Source of the DNA: Pseudomonadota bacterium
GTDB taxonomy: Bacteria > Desulfobacterota > Desulfobulbia > Desulfobulbales > Desulfurivibrionaceae
Direction of reading: 5' to 3'
Length of the DNA stretch: 64,000 nt
Assembly: GCA_018830485.1 (NCBI GenBank)
Contig: JAHJRQ010000015.1
Span: forward strand, 620,001 to 684,000
Part shown: piece by piece, positions 28,017 to 36,355 of the stretch
How the letters are laid out: each line of letters begins with the position of its first letter
Numbering within the stretch: position 1 is the stretch's first letter
Position numbers and translations under genes: made by a program
Notes under the pieces: model-generated
What the model was told of the DNA's origin: nothing
What the model saw: the letters and a program-made list of their open reading frames with translations, nothing else
Database searches by the model: none

Positions 28017-29189
28017 ATGTCAAATTATCTCTTTACCTCGGAGTCTGTTTCAGAAGGCCATCCGGACAAGGTTGCCGACCAGATCTCGGATGCGGTTCTC
28101 GACGCCATCCTTGCCCAGGACCCAAAGGCCAGGGTCGCCTGTGAAACCCTGGTAACCACCGGCATAGCCCTTATTGCCGGCGAGATCACCACCACCGCCT
28201 GGGTGGACATGCCCGCCGTGGTGCGGGAGACAGTGAAGGAGATCGGCTACAACTCTTCCGAGATGGGCTTTGACTGGCAATCCTGCGCGGTGCTCACCAG
28301 CATCGGCAAGCAGTCGCCGGATATCGCCCAGGGCGTCAACGAAGGAACCGGCCTCGACCTGGACCAGGGCGCGGGCGACCAGGGGTTGATGTTCGGCTAC
28401 GCCTGCACCGAAACCAAGGTCCTGATGCCCATGCCCATCACCTATGCCCACCGGCTCACCAAACGGCAGGCCGAGGTGCGCAAGTCCGGGCTGTTGCCCT
28501 GGCTGCGGCCCGATGCGAAAAGCCAGGTCACCATTGAATACGAAAACAAGCGGCCCAAGCGGGTCGAGGCCATTGTCCTCTCCACCCAGCACTCCCCGGA
28601 TGTTGACTACGAGGATCTCAAGGCCGGGGTCATGGAGGAGATCATCAAGCCCATCATCCCCGCGGAGATGGTGGATAAGAATACCAAGTACTTCATCAAC
28701 CCCACCGGCCGCTTTGTTATCGGCGGCCCGGTCGGCGACTGCGGCGTAACCGGCCGGAAGATCATCGTTGATACCTATGGCGGCATGGGTTCCCACGGCG
28801 GCGGCGCTTTCTCCGGCAAGGATCCCTCCAAGGTCGACCGTTCCTCTTCCTACATGGGCCGCTATGTGGCCAAGAATCTGGTGGCCGCCGGGATCGCCAG
28901 CGAGCTTGAGGTGCAGATCGCCTATGCCATCGGCATTTCCAAGCCGGTTTCCATCAACGTCAACTCGTTCGGCACCGGCAAGATCAGCGACGAGCGCATC
29001 AGGCAGCTCATCAACGAGCATTTTGACCTGCGGCCCAAGGCGATCATCCAGCATCTCGATCTTTTGCGGCCGATCTACAAAAAAACCGCAGCCTACGGCC
29101 ACTTTGGCCGGGAGCGGGAAGAGTTTACCTGGGAGCGCACCGACAAGGCCGAGGCCTTGAAGGATGCCGCCGGAATCAAATGTAAATAA
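28017..29189 (+). CDS. metK: S-adenosylmethionine synthetase
   Basis: A 390-residue enzyme that makes S-adenosylmethionine from methionine and ATP. It shows the N-terminal [19 protein letters not shown], the [12 protein letters not shown] hexapeptide region, the phosphate-binding loop [16 protein letters not shown], and the K+ and Mg2+ ligand regions. It lies 44 bases upstream of ahcY, so the product and its demethylated by-product are managed by one operon. Confidence 0.97.
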   Translation: MSNYLFTSESVSEGHPDKVADQISDAVLDAILAQDPKARVACETLVTTGIALIAGEITTTAWVDMPAVVRETVKEIGYNSSEMGFDWQSCAVLTSIGKQSPDIAQGVNEGTGLDLDQGAGDQGLMFGYACTETKVLMPMPITYAHRLTKRQAEVRKSGLLPWLRPDAKSQVTIEYENKRPKRVEAIVLSTQHSPDVDYEDLKAGVMEEIIKPIIPAEMVDKNTKYFINPTGRFVIGGPVGDCGVTGRKIIVDTYGGMGSHGGGAFSGKDPSKVDRSSSYMGRYVAKNLVAAGIASELEVQIAYAIGISKPVSINVNSFGTGKISDERIRQLINEHFDLRPKAIIQHLDLLRPIYKKTAAYGHFGREREEFTWERTDKAEALKDAAGIKCK

Positions 29190-29233
29190 TCACGACCCAT
29201 CCCGCGCCCCGGCGCAGTCAGGAGGAAACACCG

Positions 29234-30697
29234 ATGAAGGCACCAGTAAAAAAAGCACCTGCCAAGACGAGTCCGGCAAAAAAAGCTCCGGCAAAAAAGC
29301 AGGGCGATTACAAGGTTGCGGATATGAGCCTGGCCGATTGGGGCCGCAAGGAAATCCGCATCGCGGAAACCGAGATGCCCGGCCTCATGGCTCTGCGCGA
29401 GGAGTTCGGCAAGAAGAAGCCCCTCAAGGGCGCACGCATCTCCGGCTCCCTGCACATGACCATCCAGACCGCGGTGCTGATCGAGACCCTGGTTGCCCTG
29501 GGAGCCCAGGTGCGTTGGGCCTCCTGCAACATCTTTTCCACCCAGGACCATGCCGCAGCCGCCATTGCCGCCGCAGGCATCCCGGTCTATGCCTGGAAAG
29601 GCGAGACCATCGAGGAGTACTGGTGGTGTACGGAAAAGGCCCTGACCTGGCCGGACGGCAACCCGCCCAACATGATTTTGGACGACGGCGGGGACGCCAC
29701 CCTGCTGGTGCATAAGGGCGCCGAGTTTGAAAAAGCTGGCAAGGTGCCTGCTGCCAAGAAGACAGACAACGAGGAGTGGCAGGCCGTGCTCGCTGTGCTC
29801 AAGCAGGACTTCGCGGCAGATAAAAAGAAATGGACCAACGCGGCCAAGGCCATCCGCGGCGTGACCGAAGAGACCACCACCGGGGTGCATCGCCTGTATC
29901 AGATGGAAAAAGCGGGCGGCCTGCTCTTCCCGGCCATGAACGTCAACGACTCGGTGACCAAGTCCAAGTTCGACAACCTCTACGGCTGCCGTGAATCGTT
30001 GATGGACGGCATCAAGCGCGCCACCGACGTGATGGTGGCCGGCAAGCTCGCCGTAATTCTCGGCTACGGCGATGTGGGCAAGGGCTGCGCCCAGGCCTTC
30101 CGCGGCTTAGGGGCTCAGGTGTGGGTAACGGAGATCGACCCGATCTGCGCGCTTCAGGCGGCCATGGAAGGCTACCGGGTGATGACCATGGAAGAGGCCG
30201 CATCCCAGGGCGATATCTTCGTCACCTGCACCGGCAACGAGAAGGTCATCAACCACGCCCACATGAAGGCGATGAAGGACGAGGCCATTGTTTGCAATAT
30301 CGGCCATTTCGATTCCGAAATCGATGTCGCCTCCCTGCGCAAGTACACATGGGAGAACATCAAGCCCCAGGTGGATCACATCGTGTTTCCCGACGGCAAG
30401 AAGATCACCCTGCTGGCCGAAGGGCGGCTGGTGAACCTGGGCTGCGCCACCGGCCACCCCAGCTTCGTGATGTCCGCCTCCTTCACCAATCAGGTGCTGG
30501 CCCAGATCGAACTGTTCGCCAACGCCAAGAATTATCAGAAAAAAGTGTATGTGTTGCCCAAGGTGCTGGATGAGAAGGTGGCTCGCCTCCATCTCAAGAA
30601 GCTCGGCGTGCATCTCACCGAGCTTTCCAAGGAGCAGGCCGCGTATATCGACGTGCCGGTGACCGGCCCCTACAAGCCGGACCATTACCGCTATTGA
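29234..30697 (+). CDS. ahcY: Adenosylhomocysteinase with a basic N-terminal tail
   Basis: A 487-residue NAD-dependent enzyme that splits S-adenosylhomocysteine into adenosine and homocysteine. Core motifs: [30 protein letters not shown], catalytic [22 protein letters not shown]-binding [11 protein letters not shown], and the C-terminal KPDHYRY that closes the cofactor site. The first 25 residues are unusual: a Lys/Ala/Pro repeat ([20 protein letters not shown]) that recalls histone H1 tails and is not part of the enzyme fold. GGAGG supports the start ahead of this tail. Confidence 0.96.
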   Translation: MKAPVKKAPAKTSPAKKAPAKKQGDYKVADMSLADWGRKEIRIAETEMPGLMALREEFGKKKPLKGARISGSLHMTIQTAVLIETLVALGAQVRWASCNIFSTQDHAAAAIAAAGIPVYAWKGETIEEYWWCTEKALTWPDGNPPNMILDDGGDATLLVHKGAEFEKAGKVPAAKKTDNEEWQAVLAVLKQDFAADKKKWTNAAKAIRGVTEETTTGVHRLYQMEKAGGLLFPAMNVNDSVTKSKFDNLYGCRESLMDGIKRATDVMVAGKLAVILGYGDVGKGCAQAFRGLGAQVWVTEIDPICALQAAMEGYRVMTMEEAASQGDIFVTCTGNEKVINHAHMKAMKDEAIVCNIGHFDSEIDVASLRKYTWENIKPQVDHIVFPDGKKITLLAEGRLVNLGCATGHPSFVMSASFTNQVLAQIELFANAKNYQKKVYVLPKVLDEKVARLHLKKLGVHLTELSKEQAAYIDVPVTGPYKPDHYRY

Positions 30698-30715
30698 TTC
30701 ATAGTTTTCCGGCAA

Positions 30716-30753
30716 CAAAAATGGCGCCTCCCGGCAGGGAAGGCGCCATTTTT
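30716..30753. terminator. Bidirectional terminator between ahcY and the radical SAM gene
   Basis: AAAAATGGCGCCT pairs with AGGCGCCATTTTT around an 11-base loop. The A- and T-runs allow it to work on both strands, ending ahcY and the convergent radical SAM gene. Confidence 0.9.
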
Positions 30754-30775
30754 GTTTGTTACGCTCTTGCCCCGC

Positions 30776-31786
30776 TTACCGGAAGCAGGCGAATTCGGGC
30801 CGGAGATTGTCCTCAAGGGCCACGCCGTCTCCGGAGCTTCTGATCTTATAGCACGGAGGATACGGGGAATTCCTCACCGTATAAGCGTCCCTGGAATTCC
30901 AGACCTCTGCAAAGGGTTTTTCCGCGATGTTGCCCATTTTGGAAAAATCTTTCGCTATATCGCATCCCAACATGTCGAATTCCGGGGTGATCTCGATTTT
31001 TGTCAGCCCGATGGAGCAGCTTTGACAGCTAAACGTGGCATTTTTATGGAACTCCCAAGACTCGTGGCTTTCTTCCTCTCCGTATGACCGGAGCATGATG
31101 CGCAAGGAAGGCAGGAAGAGATCAGGGGGAAATTTTTTCGCATGCGCATTCAGCCGCATCCAAAAATCATATGCTTGCGAATCGCTGATCAATAGCTCCG
31201 GATGTTTGAGTGACCGGTCGGTGCGTTGAATATTAAGGAAATGGAAGCGTTTTACAAGCGGATACAACTCGTCGATGATCAAATGAGCGCTGTCGATATT
31301 CGCACTGCTTAGGACGCATGATATCTGGAGCTGCAAACCGCATTTCGCGAGATGCTTGATGTTTCGCAGTACGGTTTCCCCCATCCCCCTCGTCAGATCG
31401 TTGATGCGCGGGTCTGGGGAATCGAGGGAAACCTGGAGGATCATTTTCTTCCCCTCCGCAATCCCGGCAAGTCGCGAGGCTTTCTCCTTGTCGAGGAGCA
31501 CGCCGTTCGTCAGCACCCCCATTTGCATCCCGCTGTCGAGGATTTGCTGAATAACTTGGAATATCTGCGGGTGGAGAAAAGGTTCTCCCCCGGCGATGGT
31601 TATATCAAAGACGCCCAAGTCCCGGAATTCATCCACCAGCATGAACAGCCTTGCCGGATCCATGTAGATGTTTCGTGAGGCGTCCGCGTAGCAGTATTTG
31701 CAGGCGAGATTGCATCCTCCCGTAATCCAGAGACTGGCGGTGAGCGGCGCTTTCAGTGGGGCCCGGTAGGCTATATCGTTGTCCAT
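30776..31786 (-). CDS. Radical SAM enzyme with SPASM/twitch-like C-terminus
   Basis: A 336-residue radical SAM protein of the peptide-modifying type. The first cluster motif is CNLACKYC (C-x3-C-x2-C) near residue 25, followed by ITIAGGEPFLHP. The C-terminal part has CQSC, then C about 18 residues later in FDMLGCD, a GNIAEKPFAEVWNS segment, and late cysteines in PPCYK and FACFR, which would hold one or two auxiliary Fe-S clusters. Its start lies inside the end of the PqqD-like gene (16-base overlap), so they are tightly coupled. It probably modifies a peptide or protein presented by that partner. Confidence 0.87.
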   Translation of the reverse strand: MDNDIAYRAPLKAPLTASLWITGGCNLACKYCYADASRNIYMDPARLFMLVDEFRDLGVFDITIAGGEPFLHPQIFQVIQQILDSGMQMGVLTNGVLLDKEKASRLAGIAEGKKMILQVSLDSPDPRINDLTRGMGETVLRNIKHLAKCGLQLQISCVLSSANIDSAHLIIDELYPLVKRFHFLNIQRTDRSLKHPELLISDSQAYDFWMRLNAHAKKFPPDLFLPSLRIMLRSYGEEESHESWEFHKNATFSCQSCSIGLTKIEITPEFDMLGCDIAKDFSKMGNIAEKPFAEVWNSRDAYTVRNSPYPPCYKIRSSGDGVALEDNLRPEFACFR

Positions 31787-32280
31787 AGTCCGGCGCCTTT
31801 GAGAAAACTGACAAATGATTCCATCTCGTCTGCGGCAAACTCTGCTGATTTAAATGTTTTCAATTTTGCCGCGGGAGTTTTTTTCATTTCCTCGAGCAGT
31901 TTGTATCCTGGGGCATTCACCTTGTACACCCGGTCATTGACCGGGTCGAGGACAAGGCCGCCAAACTCTTCCTTGCGCATGATGAGCTTGGCCATGACAT
32001 CTTCGCCCGGTTTAACCCTCGAAGAAAAGGAGGGGGCCTTGGTGTAGTCTTGCACCCACTGGTTGTGTATCCACTGGGCGGACCAGTCATTTGCCATCCC
32101 CGCGACTTTTTCCTTGAAGGTGTTGCTGGCCACAGCCTCCCTGGATATCAGCTTCCCGGCAATGTCCTTGCGGACTTCGGAATGGCGTTCAAGAAAGGTC
32201 ACATGCCCCTTGCCCACGGGGAATTCTTGATTCATTGAGTACAGATACAATTCAATCGTCGGTTTTTGCTGCTTAGCCAT
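31771..32280 (-). CDS. PqqD-like protein with an extra N-terminal domain
   Basis: A 169-residue protein started at the ATG behind AAGGAGGGGAGGAA. Residues about 95-169 read as a PqqD-type peptide-binding domain: GGLVLDPVNDRVYKVNAPGYKLLEEMKK, then a helix ending ESFVSFLKGAGLW. PqqD domains carry substrate peptides to radical SAM enzymes. The first ~95 residues (IELYLYSMNQEFPVGKGHVTFLERH...NQWVQDYTKAP) match nothing I know. Coupling to the radical SAM gene is strong. No separate precursor peptide gene was found beside it. Confidence 0.72.
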   Translation of the reverse strand: MAKQQKPTIELYLYSMNQEFPVGKGHVTFLERHSEVRKDIAGKLISREAVASNTFKEKVAGMANDWSAQWIHNQWVQDYTKAPSFSSRVKPGEDVMAKLIMRKEEFGGLVLDPVNDRVYKVNAPGYKLLEEMKKTPAAKLKTFKSAEFAADEMESFVSFLKGAGLWTTI

Positions 32281-32424
32281 TTCCTCCCCTCCTTGTACGA
32301 TGTTGAAATCAAAGATGCGAACCTGCGGTTTCCCGAGGCATCGCTCTCCATCCTTTTGAAAGAACAATGTTTTTCAGTGTTGCTGTTTCAGGACAACGCC
32401 GTGGATCCATGGCGGTCTGTGGAT

Positions 32425-32454
32425 ATATTACGTTAGGAAAATACGTCTTGTCAA
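32425..32454 (-). promoter_or_regulatory. Promoter for the PqqD-like/radical SAM operon
   Basis: On the minus strand a perfect TTGACA (32454-32449) is followed after 18 bp by TAATAT (32430-32425). Transcription would begin near 32418, leaving a leader of about 135 bases before the PqqD-like start. The leader has some short complementary stretches (GATGC with GCATC) but no riboswitch I can name. The rest of the 32281-32613 gap shows nothing further. Confidence 0.7.
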
Positions 32455-32613
32455 GATGCCGGAAGTTTTCCGCACCGGGGCTTGCATGATGGGGGGAGAT
32501 GGGAAGAACAGGGGTATGCATGGGCGGAACGATGTGTGCCGCATCCTGCGGGCCGGGGGAACGCGGAAGGAAAGGCCTGGCCAGGCGTTAGCCGATTTAG
32601 GTGTGGGTTCGGC

Positions 32614-33300
32614 TCATGGCCGTGAAGCCTGAAGCCACTGGGCAAAGGTCTGGCCGTTGACCGTTCTGGCGCACAATCCTTGGAGAAGCGGCTCGACAAG
32701 ACGGTGTTCCTCAGGGGCAATGAGGAAGCCGGGAATCGCTGCCGTCGGTTCGCCATATGCGTCAACCTGCCCGGTGTTCATCCCTGCCAGCAGTTCCACC
32801 ATGGTGGACCAGCGCCCGCCATTGTCCAGATGTTCGATGTATTGCAGCAGGGCAGTGGCGCCGGCGAGATATCCCGGCGGCATCTCCGCCACCCCGCTTG
32901 CGGCGCAGGGGTCAAGGGAAGCAAAGAGTCGGCAGCCAAAGGGCCGCACCGGGTAGATGCTACAGCTTTCTTCCTTGAGAAACGGGCAGGGACGCAGGTC
33001 CCAGCTTTCCGGTTCATCCGGGGGCTCGCCTCGGAGATGGGCGTCGACGAAGGTGTTGGTGGTGCACTGGGCCGTACGGTTAACGGCCGGAAAAAATGCA
33101 GCCCCGTTCAGTTCGGCGCTGCGATTCTCCTGGCTCAGAAACGCCATGATCCCATCCCCCTCGAGGCTGGTCATGGTGACACTCCGGGTGCAGCAGGTGG
33201 CGCATCCCCGGCGGCAGGCAAAAGTGAAGGAAGCGGCCCACTCGGCAAAGGCGTCATGGAGGGTGGCCAGCAGCAGATGCTGAATCGGGCGGGGAATCAT
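32614..33300 (-). CDS. YkgJ-type cysteine-cluster protein
   Basis: A 228-residue protein with the metal-chelating pattern of the YkgJ/UPF0153 family: CRRGCATCC near residue 30, then CPFLKEESCSIYPVRPFGCR near residue 105. The cysteines are expected to hold zinc or an Fe-S centre. The start is the ATG within the short gap after birA; a longer frame would overlap birA. Function is unknown for the family. Confidence 0.83.
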   Translation of the reverse strand: MIPRPIQHLLLATLHDAFAEWAASFTFACRRGCATCCTRSVTMTSLEGDGIMAFLSQENRSAELNGAAFFPAVNRTAQCTTNTFVDAHLRGEPPDEPESWDLRPCPFLKEESCSIYPVRPFGCRLFASLDPCAASGVAEMPPGYLAGATALLQYIEHLDNGGRWSTMVELLAGMNTGQVDAYGEPTAAIPGFLIAPEEHRLVEPLLQGLCARTVNGQTFAQWLQASRP

Positions 33301-33328
33301 GGCAAAATCGGCTCCTGGGGGGATATTT

Positions 33329-34126
33329 TTATTCCTGTGCCAGGGAGATATCCCCGGAAAGAACGGAATGAATTTCTCCCCGGCCATCCCGGATGCGGAG
33401 AAGACCCTCTTCATCCGGCCCCAGGGAAAGGCCGGTGATGATCCTTCCCTGGGTGTTCACCCAGGAAACCAGGTGTCCGGCGTGGATATCACGTTGTCGC
33501 CATTCGGCCAGGATGCCCTGAAAATCCCCCTGTGCCAGCCGGGCCACAACGAGGTCCATTTCGGCGAGAATGGCCGCGAGCAAGGACCCTCGGTCATAGG
33601 CGGCGCCGGTTTCAGCCCGCAGCGAGGTGGCTTTGGCGCGCAAATCGCCGGAAAATGATTCCGAAGGGGTGTTGACGTTGAGGCCGATGCCGATCACTAC
33701 TGCGGTCTGTCCGGCTCCGGCCACCGCTTGCGTCTCGGTGAGGATGCCGCCGCATTTCCTGCCGCGCAGGAACAGATCGTTGGGCCATTTCAGCCCCGGT
33801 TGGCAAGGGGTGAGGCGTTGTAGCGCCTTGCACAGGGCAAGGCCTGCGGCCAGGGTGAGCTTGGGGAAATCAGCCGGGGCAAGGTGGGGGCGCAGGATCA
33901 GCGAAAAATAGAGACCGGTTCCTGGCGGCGAATGCCAGGTTCTGCCCGCAAGGCGGCCCCTCCCTGCGCTCTGGCTGTCTGCCACGATCAGGGTGGAGTC
34001 CGGGGCGCCGGTGTTGCTCAGGGCCAAGGCGAGATCGTTGGTTGAGCCGGTGTTGGTGAAAAAGTGCACCGGGTGCCGGCCCAGCTCGCCGGTGAGGATC
34101 ATGGTTTGCCAGATATCGTCAGGCAT
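33329..34126 (-). CDS. birA: Biotin--[acetyl-CoA-carboxylase] ligase
   Basis: A 265-residue enzyme that activates biotin and attaches it to biotin carriers. It has the GSTNDLA segment, the biotinyl-AMP loop SAGRGRLAGRTW, the catalytic LKWPNDLFL region and a C-terminal SH3-like domain (HAGHLVSWVNTQGRIITGLSLGPDEEG). The N-terminal DNA-binding domain of E. coli BirA is absent, so this is a group I ligase with no repressor role. The YkgJ-type gene follows 28 bases downstream. Confidence 0.93.
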   Translation of the reverse strand: MPDDIWQTMILTGELGRHPVHFFTNTGSTNDLALALSNTGAPDSTLIVADSQSAGRGRLAGRTWHSPPGTGLYFSLILRPHLAPADFPKLTLAAGLALCKALQRLTPCQPGLKWPNDLFLRGRKCGGILTETQAVAGAGQTAVVIGIGLNVNTPSESFSGDLRAKATSLRAETGAAYDRGSLLAAILAEMDLVVARLAQGDFQGILAEWRQRDIHAGHLVSWVNTQGRIITGLSLGPDEEGLLRIRDGRGEIHSVLSGDISLAQE

Positions 34127-34461
34127 ATTGTCTTGAAAGCTTCTTTTTTAGGTTTTTAGATTGTGATTGCCAAGTAATATCAGCACCCGGATAAACTTTA
34201 TCCTTCTGTTCATTTCTTTGCTTGCCCAAAGAAACGAACCAAAGAAAGGGCCCCCGGTGTCACTTGTCCCGCCGCTGGCGTGATGCCCCTGTGCTCCTCG
34301 ATGCTGCCGGGGCTTTGCAAACTCGGCTTCGCCTCAAACAGTGCAAAGCCCTTTTTCTGCAGCCTCTCCGGTGTTCGGCTGCGGGGCAATGGGATTTTTA
34401 CCGCATATGAATAAGGACGTTATTGAGATTTCTTGGTAGGCAGATTTTAGCGTGTGTTGGC
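34127..34461. other. Repeat-bearing intergenic region with a hairpin
   Basis: No gene is supported. 34220-34255 holds a CCAAAGAAACGAACCAAAGA stretch with a repeated CAAAGAAA core, a sequence type that recurs between genes in many proteobacteria. A perfect 10-bp inverted repeat, GGGCTTTGCA (34310-34319) with TGCAAAGCCC (34342-34351), is followed by five T and may end plus-strand transcription. Confidence 0.6.
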
Positions 34462-35073
34462 TCAAGCCGCCAGTTTTTTGGCGATCGTGGCAACGTGTTC
34501 GCCCTGAAATCGTGCCCCTGCAAGCTCATTCTCGCTTGGGCTGCGGCTGCCGTCACCCCCGGCTATGGTGGAGGCGCCATAGGGGGAGCAGCCGCTGATC
34601 TCAGCCGAGGTCATCTGTCCCTGAAAGGTGTAGGGCAGGCCGACGATAATCATGCCCTGATGGAGCAGGGTGGTGTGGAAGCCCAGGATCGTGGATTCCT
34701 GGCCGCCGTGCTGGGTGTTGGAACTGGTGAACACGCTGCCCGGTTTGCCGACCAGGGCGCCCTTTACCCACAGGCCTCCGCTGGCATCGAGGAACTGCCG
34801 CATCTGCCCGCACATGTTGCCAAAACGGGTGGGGGTGCCGAAGATGATCGCATCGGCAGTACCCAGTTCGTCCACCGTGCAGACGGGCACCAGGGCTTGC
34901 TCCTTCTGCGGGGCTGTTGCGCCCATCTTTTCCAACACCGGTTCGGGGAGCGTTTCCGGGACGCGCCGCAGCACGGCCTCGGCACCCTCAACCAGGCGGA
35001 CCCCTTCCGCGACAGCCTGCGCCATTTTCTAGATGTGGCCGTGCATGGAGTAATAGACGATGAGTACCTTCAT
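34462..35073 (-). pseudogene. wrbA: NAD(P)H:quinone oxidoreductase with an in-frame amber codon
   Basis: The frame from the ATG at 35073, behind GGAGGTCACC, encodes the exact WrbA start MKVLIVYYSMHGHI, then codon 15 is TAG (35031-35029), then [17 protein letters not shown] and the complete rest of a flavodoxin-fold quinone reductase to 34462. The position is normally Tyr or Phe, so TAC or TAT to TAG is a one-base change. A product started at the Met after the stop would lack the FMN phosphate loop. Options: pseudogene, sequencing error, or suppression. Other genes here end in TAG, so general recoding is unlikely. Confidence 0.8.
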
Positions 35074-35084
35074 GGTGACCTCCT

Positions 35085-35804
35085 TCACAGCCTCCGGCTG
35101 GATTCGTTGATAATTTTATCCAGAAAAACCTCTTCTGCACTCCCCTGCTTCGCCGTCTCTTTCATCTGTTCGGCCCAGCCGGCAATTTGGCTCAGGGCAT
35201 CACGCTGTTCCAGGATGATGTTTTCCCAGGCCCGCCGCTCATGGAAAAAGGAATCGATACTCTCCTGCACCACCTGCAAAAGCGCGGCTTTGGTTTCAGG
35301 GCTGAGGCACCGGCTCACCCCTTCCTGCTCCTCGATAATATTGAGGAATTTTTCCCGGAAGCTGTTGTGGGATGAAAGGGTTTTTGCAGGGTTCAAGGTC
35401 TGCTGATAGGAAAGAATTCGTTTAAGTTTTGCCCTGATCTCTTCAGGCCGGACCGGCTTGGCCAGATAATCAAAGGCGCCAAGGCGCATGGCCTCAATGG
35501 CCGACTCCACGGTGCTGAAACCGGTTATCATGATAACGGCACAGGCAGGGTTGGACTCCTTGGCGAATTTGATGACATCGAGCCCTCCCTCCGTAGGATG
35601 CTCGGTGCCGGGCATGTTTTTGTCGGTCACCACGGCGTGGAATTGCTGCTCACCCAAAAGCGCGATGGCCGAGGCCGCATCGTGGGCGGTCACGGTTTCG
35701 CAGTGCTCTCTCTCCAGCCCCAGCCGGAGAACCTCGCGGGAAGTGGGCTCATCGTCAACGACCAACACGCGCATTGTGATACTCGTACCCACTGGCTCAG
35801 TCAT
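35085..35804 (-). CDS. Response regulator with an unknown helical C-terminus
   Basis: A 239-residue protein. Residues about 10-135 are a receiver domain: VLVVDDEPTSRE acid pair, phosphoacceptor Asp in AVVTDKNMPG, the Thr in MITGFS and the Lys in YLAKPVRPEE. An extra loop (GTEHPTEGGLDV) follows the Asp. The remaining ~100 residues are helical and match no output domain I know. The start is behind GAAGGAGAAACA. It follows cheD by 22 bases, which hints at a chemotaxis-linked role. Confidence 0.87.
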   Translation of the reverse strand: MTEPVGTSITMRVLVVDDEPTSREVLRLGLEREHCETVTAHDAASAIALLGEQQFHAVVTDKNMPGTEHPTEGGLDVIKFAKESNPACAVIMITGFSTVESAIEAMRLGAFDYLAKPVRPEEIRAKLKRILSYQQTLNPAKTLSSHNSFREKFLNIIEEQEGVSRCLSPETKAALLQVVQESIDSFFHERRAWENIILEQRDALSQIAGWAEQMKETAKQGSAEEVFLDKIINESSRRL

Positions 35805-35826
35805 TGTTTCTCCTTCGGTGCGATTG

Positions 35827-36321
35827 TTACAGGAGGATTTCCCGTGTGCCCGGGGACTTAACCGTGACATCCCCCCTCCCGACATAGAGTGATACGGTGC
35901 GGGAAACAGAGCCGCCCGTATCTTGTTTCACTACGGGGATACGGAGGCGATGCAGAGTCTGCTCTATTTCGCTCAGAATCCTTTCACCGATATGAAAGGG
36001 GTTCTTGGTTTTTATGAAAGAGGCGCCGCCTGCCAATTTGGCCACAACCCCCGAGCCCTCCGCGGAATACAGGCTTGCCACGGCGCGAACTTCGTTGAGC
36101 AGCAAAGGGACAGCCGAACCGGCATAATAGCCCTCTCCGCGGTTTTTCCCCTCATGGCCAAGCGGACTTGGCAGGGCAATATGGACAAGGCCCATGGTTT
36201 TTGTCATCGGATGGTGGAGGATCAAGGCAATGCAGGAGCCGAGGGCATAGGTGCGCAATATATCTTCAGGATTATTGGACACGGCCCAGCCGCCGATTTC
36301 CACCACCTTGAGAGTGCTCAT
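35827..36321 (-). CDS. cheD: Chemoreceptor glutamine deamidase CheD
   Basis: A 164-residue protein that deamidates receptor glutamines and can bind CheC. The catalytic Cys lies in TYALGSCIALIL and the His in GLVHIALPSP. The later AKLAGGASFIKTKNPFHIGERI and VVKQDTGGSVSRTVSLYVGRG segments complete the fold. I use the ATG giving MSTLKVVE; a TTG 30 bases upstream is possible. No other che genes lie in the window. Confidence 0.92.
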   Translation of the reverse strand: MSTLKVVEIGGWAVSNNPEDILRTYALGSCIALILHHPMTKTMGLVHIALPSPLGHEGKNRGEGYYAGSAVPLLLNEVRAVASLYSAEGSGVVAKLAGGASFIKTKNPFHIGERILSEIEQTLHRLRIPVVKQDTGGSVSRTVSLYVGRGDVTVKSPGTREILL

Positions 36322-36355
36322 GCTGTTTCCCGCATCAATGCTCCCTGCCAAATGA

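Noticed and set aside
29190-29233. A SAH riboswitch before ahcY
   Set aside because: Only 44 bases separate metK and ahcY, too few for the known fold.
32309-32521. A 70-codon minus-strand ORF as RiPP precursor for the radical SAM pair
   Set aside because: It spans the promoter of the operon and has no leader-like or repeated core features.
34462-35073. The wrbA TAG as a pyrrolysine codon
   Set aside because: The position is a Tyr/Phe in a quinone reductase family not known to use pyrrolysine, and other genes in the window end in TAG.
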